A stretch of 64,000 bases of DNA from Polaribacter sp. IC073 (GTDB lineage Bacteria > Bacteroidota > Bacteroidia > Flavobacteriales > Flavobacteriaceae). Position 1 is the stretch's first letter. The number at the start of each line of letters is the position of its first letter. The notes beneath the pieces were generated by a model. The model was not told the DNA's origin, did no database searches, and worked only from the letters and a program-made list of their open reading frames with translations. The DNA lies in assembly GCF_007997075.1 (NCBI RefSeq), contig NZ_VORS01000002.1, forward strand, positions 372,001 through 436,000, written 5' to 3'. The position numbers and the translations under genes were made by a program. This document shows, in pieces, positions 63,985-64,000 of this stretch.

Positions 63985-64000
63985 CTTTTTTAAAAACAAG

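Noticed and set aside
1..64000. tRNA, rRNA, prophage, insertion sequence or restriction-modification genes
   Set aside because: I saw no cloverleaf-like CCA-ended genes, transposase, integrase or phage structural genes; the RadD-like helicase has no restriction partners nearby.

Overview
The window looks like chromosome from a marine-type member of the Flavobacteriaceae (Bacteroidota), close to Polaribacter or Tenacibaculum. The base composition is AT-rich. Many genes are preceded by the Bacteroidota -7 promoter motif TAnnTTTG, and Shine-Dalgarno sites are mostly absent. Lineage markers include a type IX secretion (T9SS) sorting domain, a sulfonolipid-type enzyme pair, bacillithiol-linked YtxJ, the DUF6452/DUF6048 pair, DUF6503 and DUF5362. 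The genus is an inference; no rRNA or tRNA gene was seen.

Layout. 1-3.4 kb: polyamine genes on the minus strand (arginine decarboxylase, agmatinase, and a deoxyhypusine-synthase-like gene cut by the window edge) behind a long leader with a possible 20-residue upstream peptide. 3.4-13.7 kb: RadD-like helicase, YtxJ, ClpB, a phosphatase-like lipoprotein, DUF6503, SmpB, a UbiA prenyltransferase and two transporters. 13.8 kb: a 51-residue Pmp3/YqaE protein. 14.2-22.6 kb: the whole histidine operon on the minus strand (hisG-D-C-B-H-A-F, a GNAT gene, hisIE). It starts with an unlisted leader peptide carrying four consecutive His codons, followed by an intrinsic terminator, the classic attenuator layout. 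Nearly every junction of this operon holds a hairpin repeat. 22.8-25.1 kb: a predicted cysteate synthase and cysteate acyltransferase (capnine/sulfonolipid synthesis). 25.3-40.1 kb: mixed housekeeping genes (oligopeptidase B, EbfC, an AsmA-like protein, ornithine aminotransferase, RlmD, pterin dehydratase, an oxygenase, SUI1, uridine phosphorylase, uracil-DNA glycosylase).

40.2-49.5 kb is the accessory island and the best candidate for an undescribed system. It holds a divergent Lgt-like membrane protein, a MopE-type acidic lipoprotein, a decayed propeller-sensor gene, a second lipoprotein with a matching signal peptide, a CPBP intramembrane protease and a 1687-residue T9SS surface protein with DUF11 and calcium-type TSP3 repeats. 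Two transcription units in it start with the same 48-bp block at identical internal spacing. The 5' flank of the second lipoprotein looks like a copy of the lgt tail, which points to duplication inside the island.

49.8-64 kb: MutS2-type ATPase, SbcD-SbcC, a methyltransferase, a large FAD/Fe-S dehydrogenase, an aldo/keto reductase, a small outer-membrane-like protein and a PlsC-type acyltransferase at the right edge. Several families of short hairpin repeats lie between genes throughout, including one element inserted inside another at 8.8-9.0 kb.
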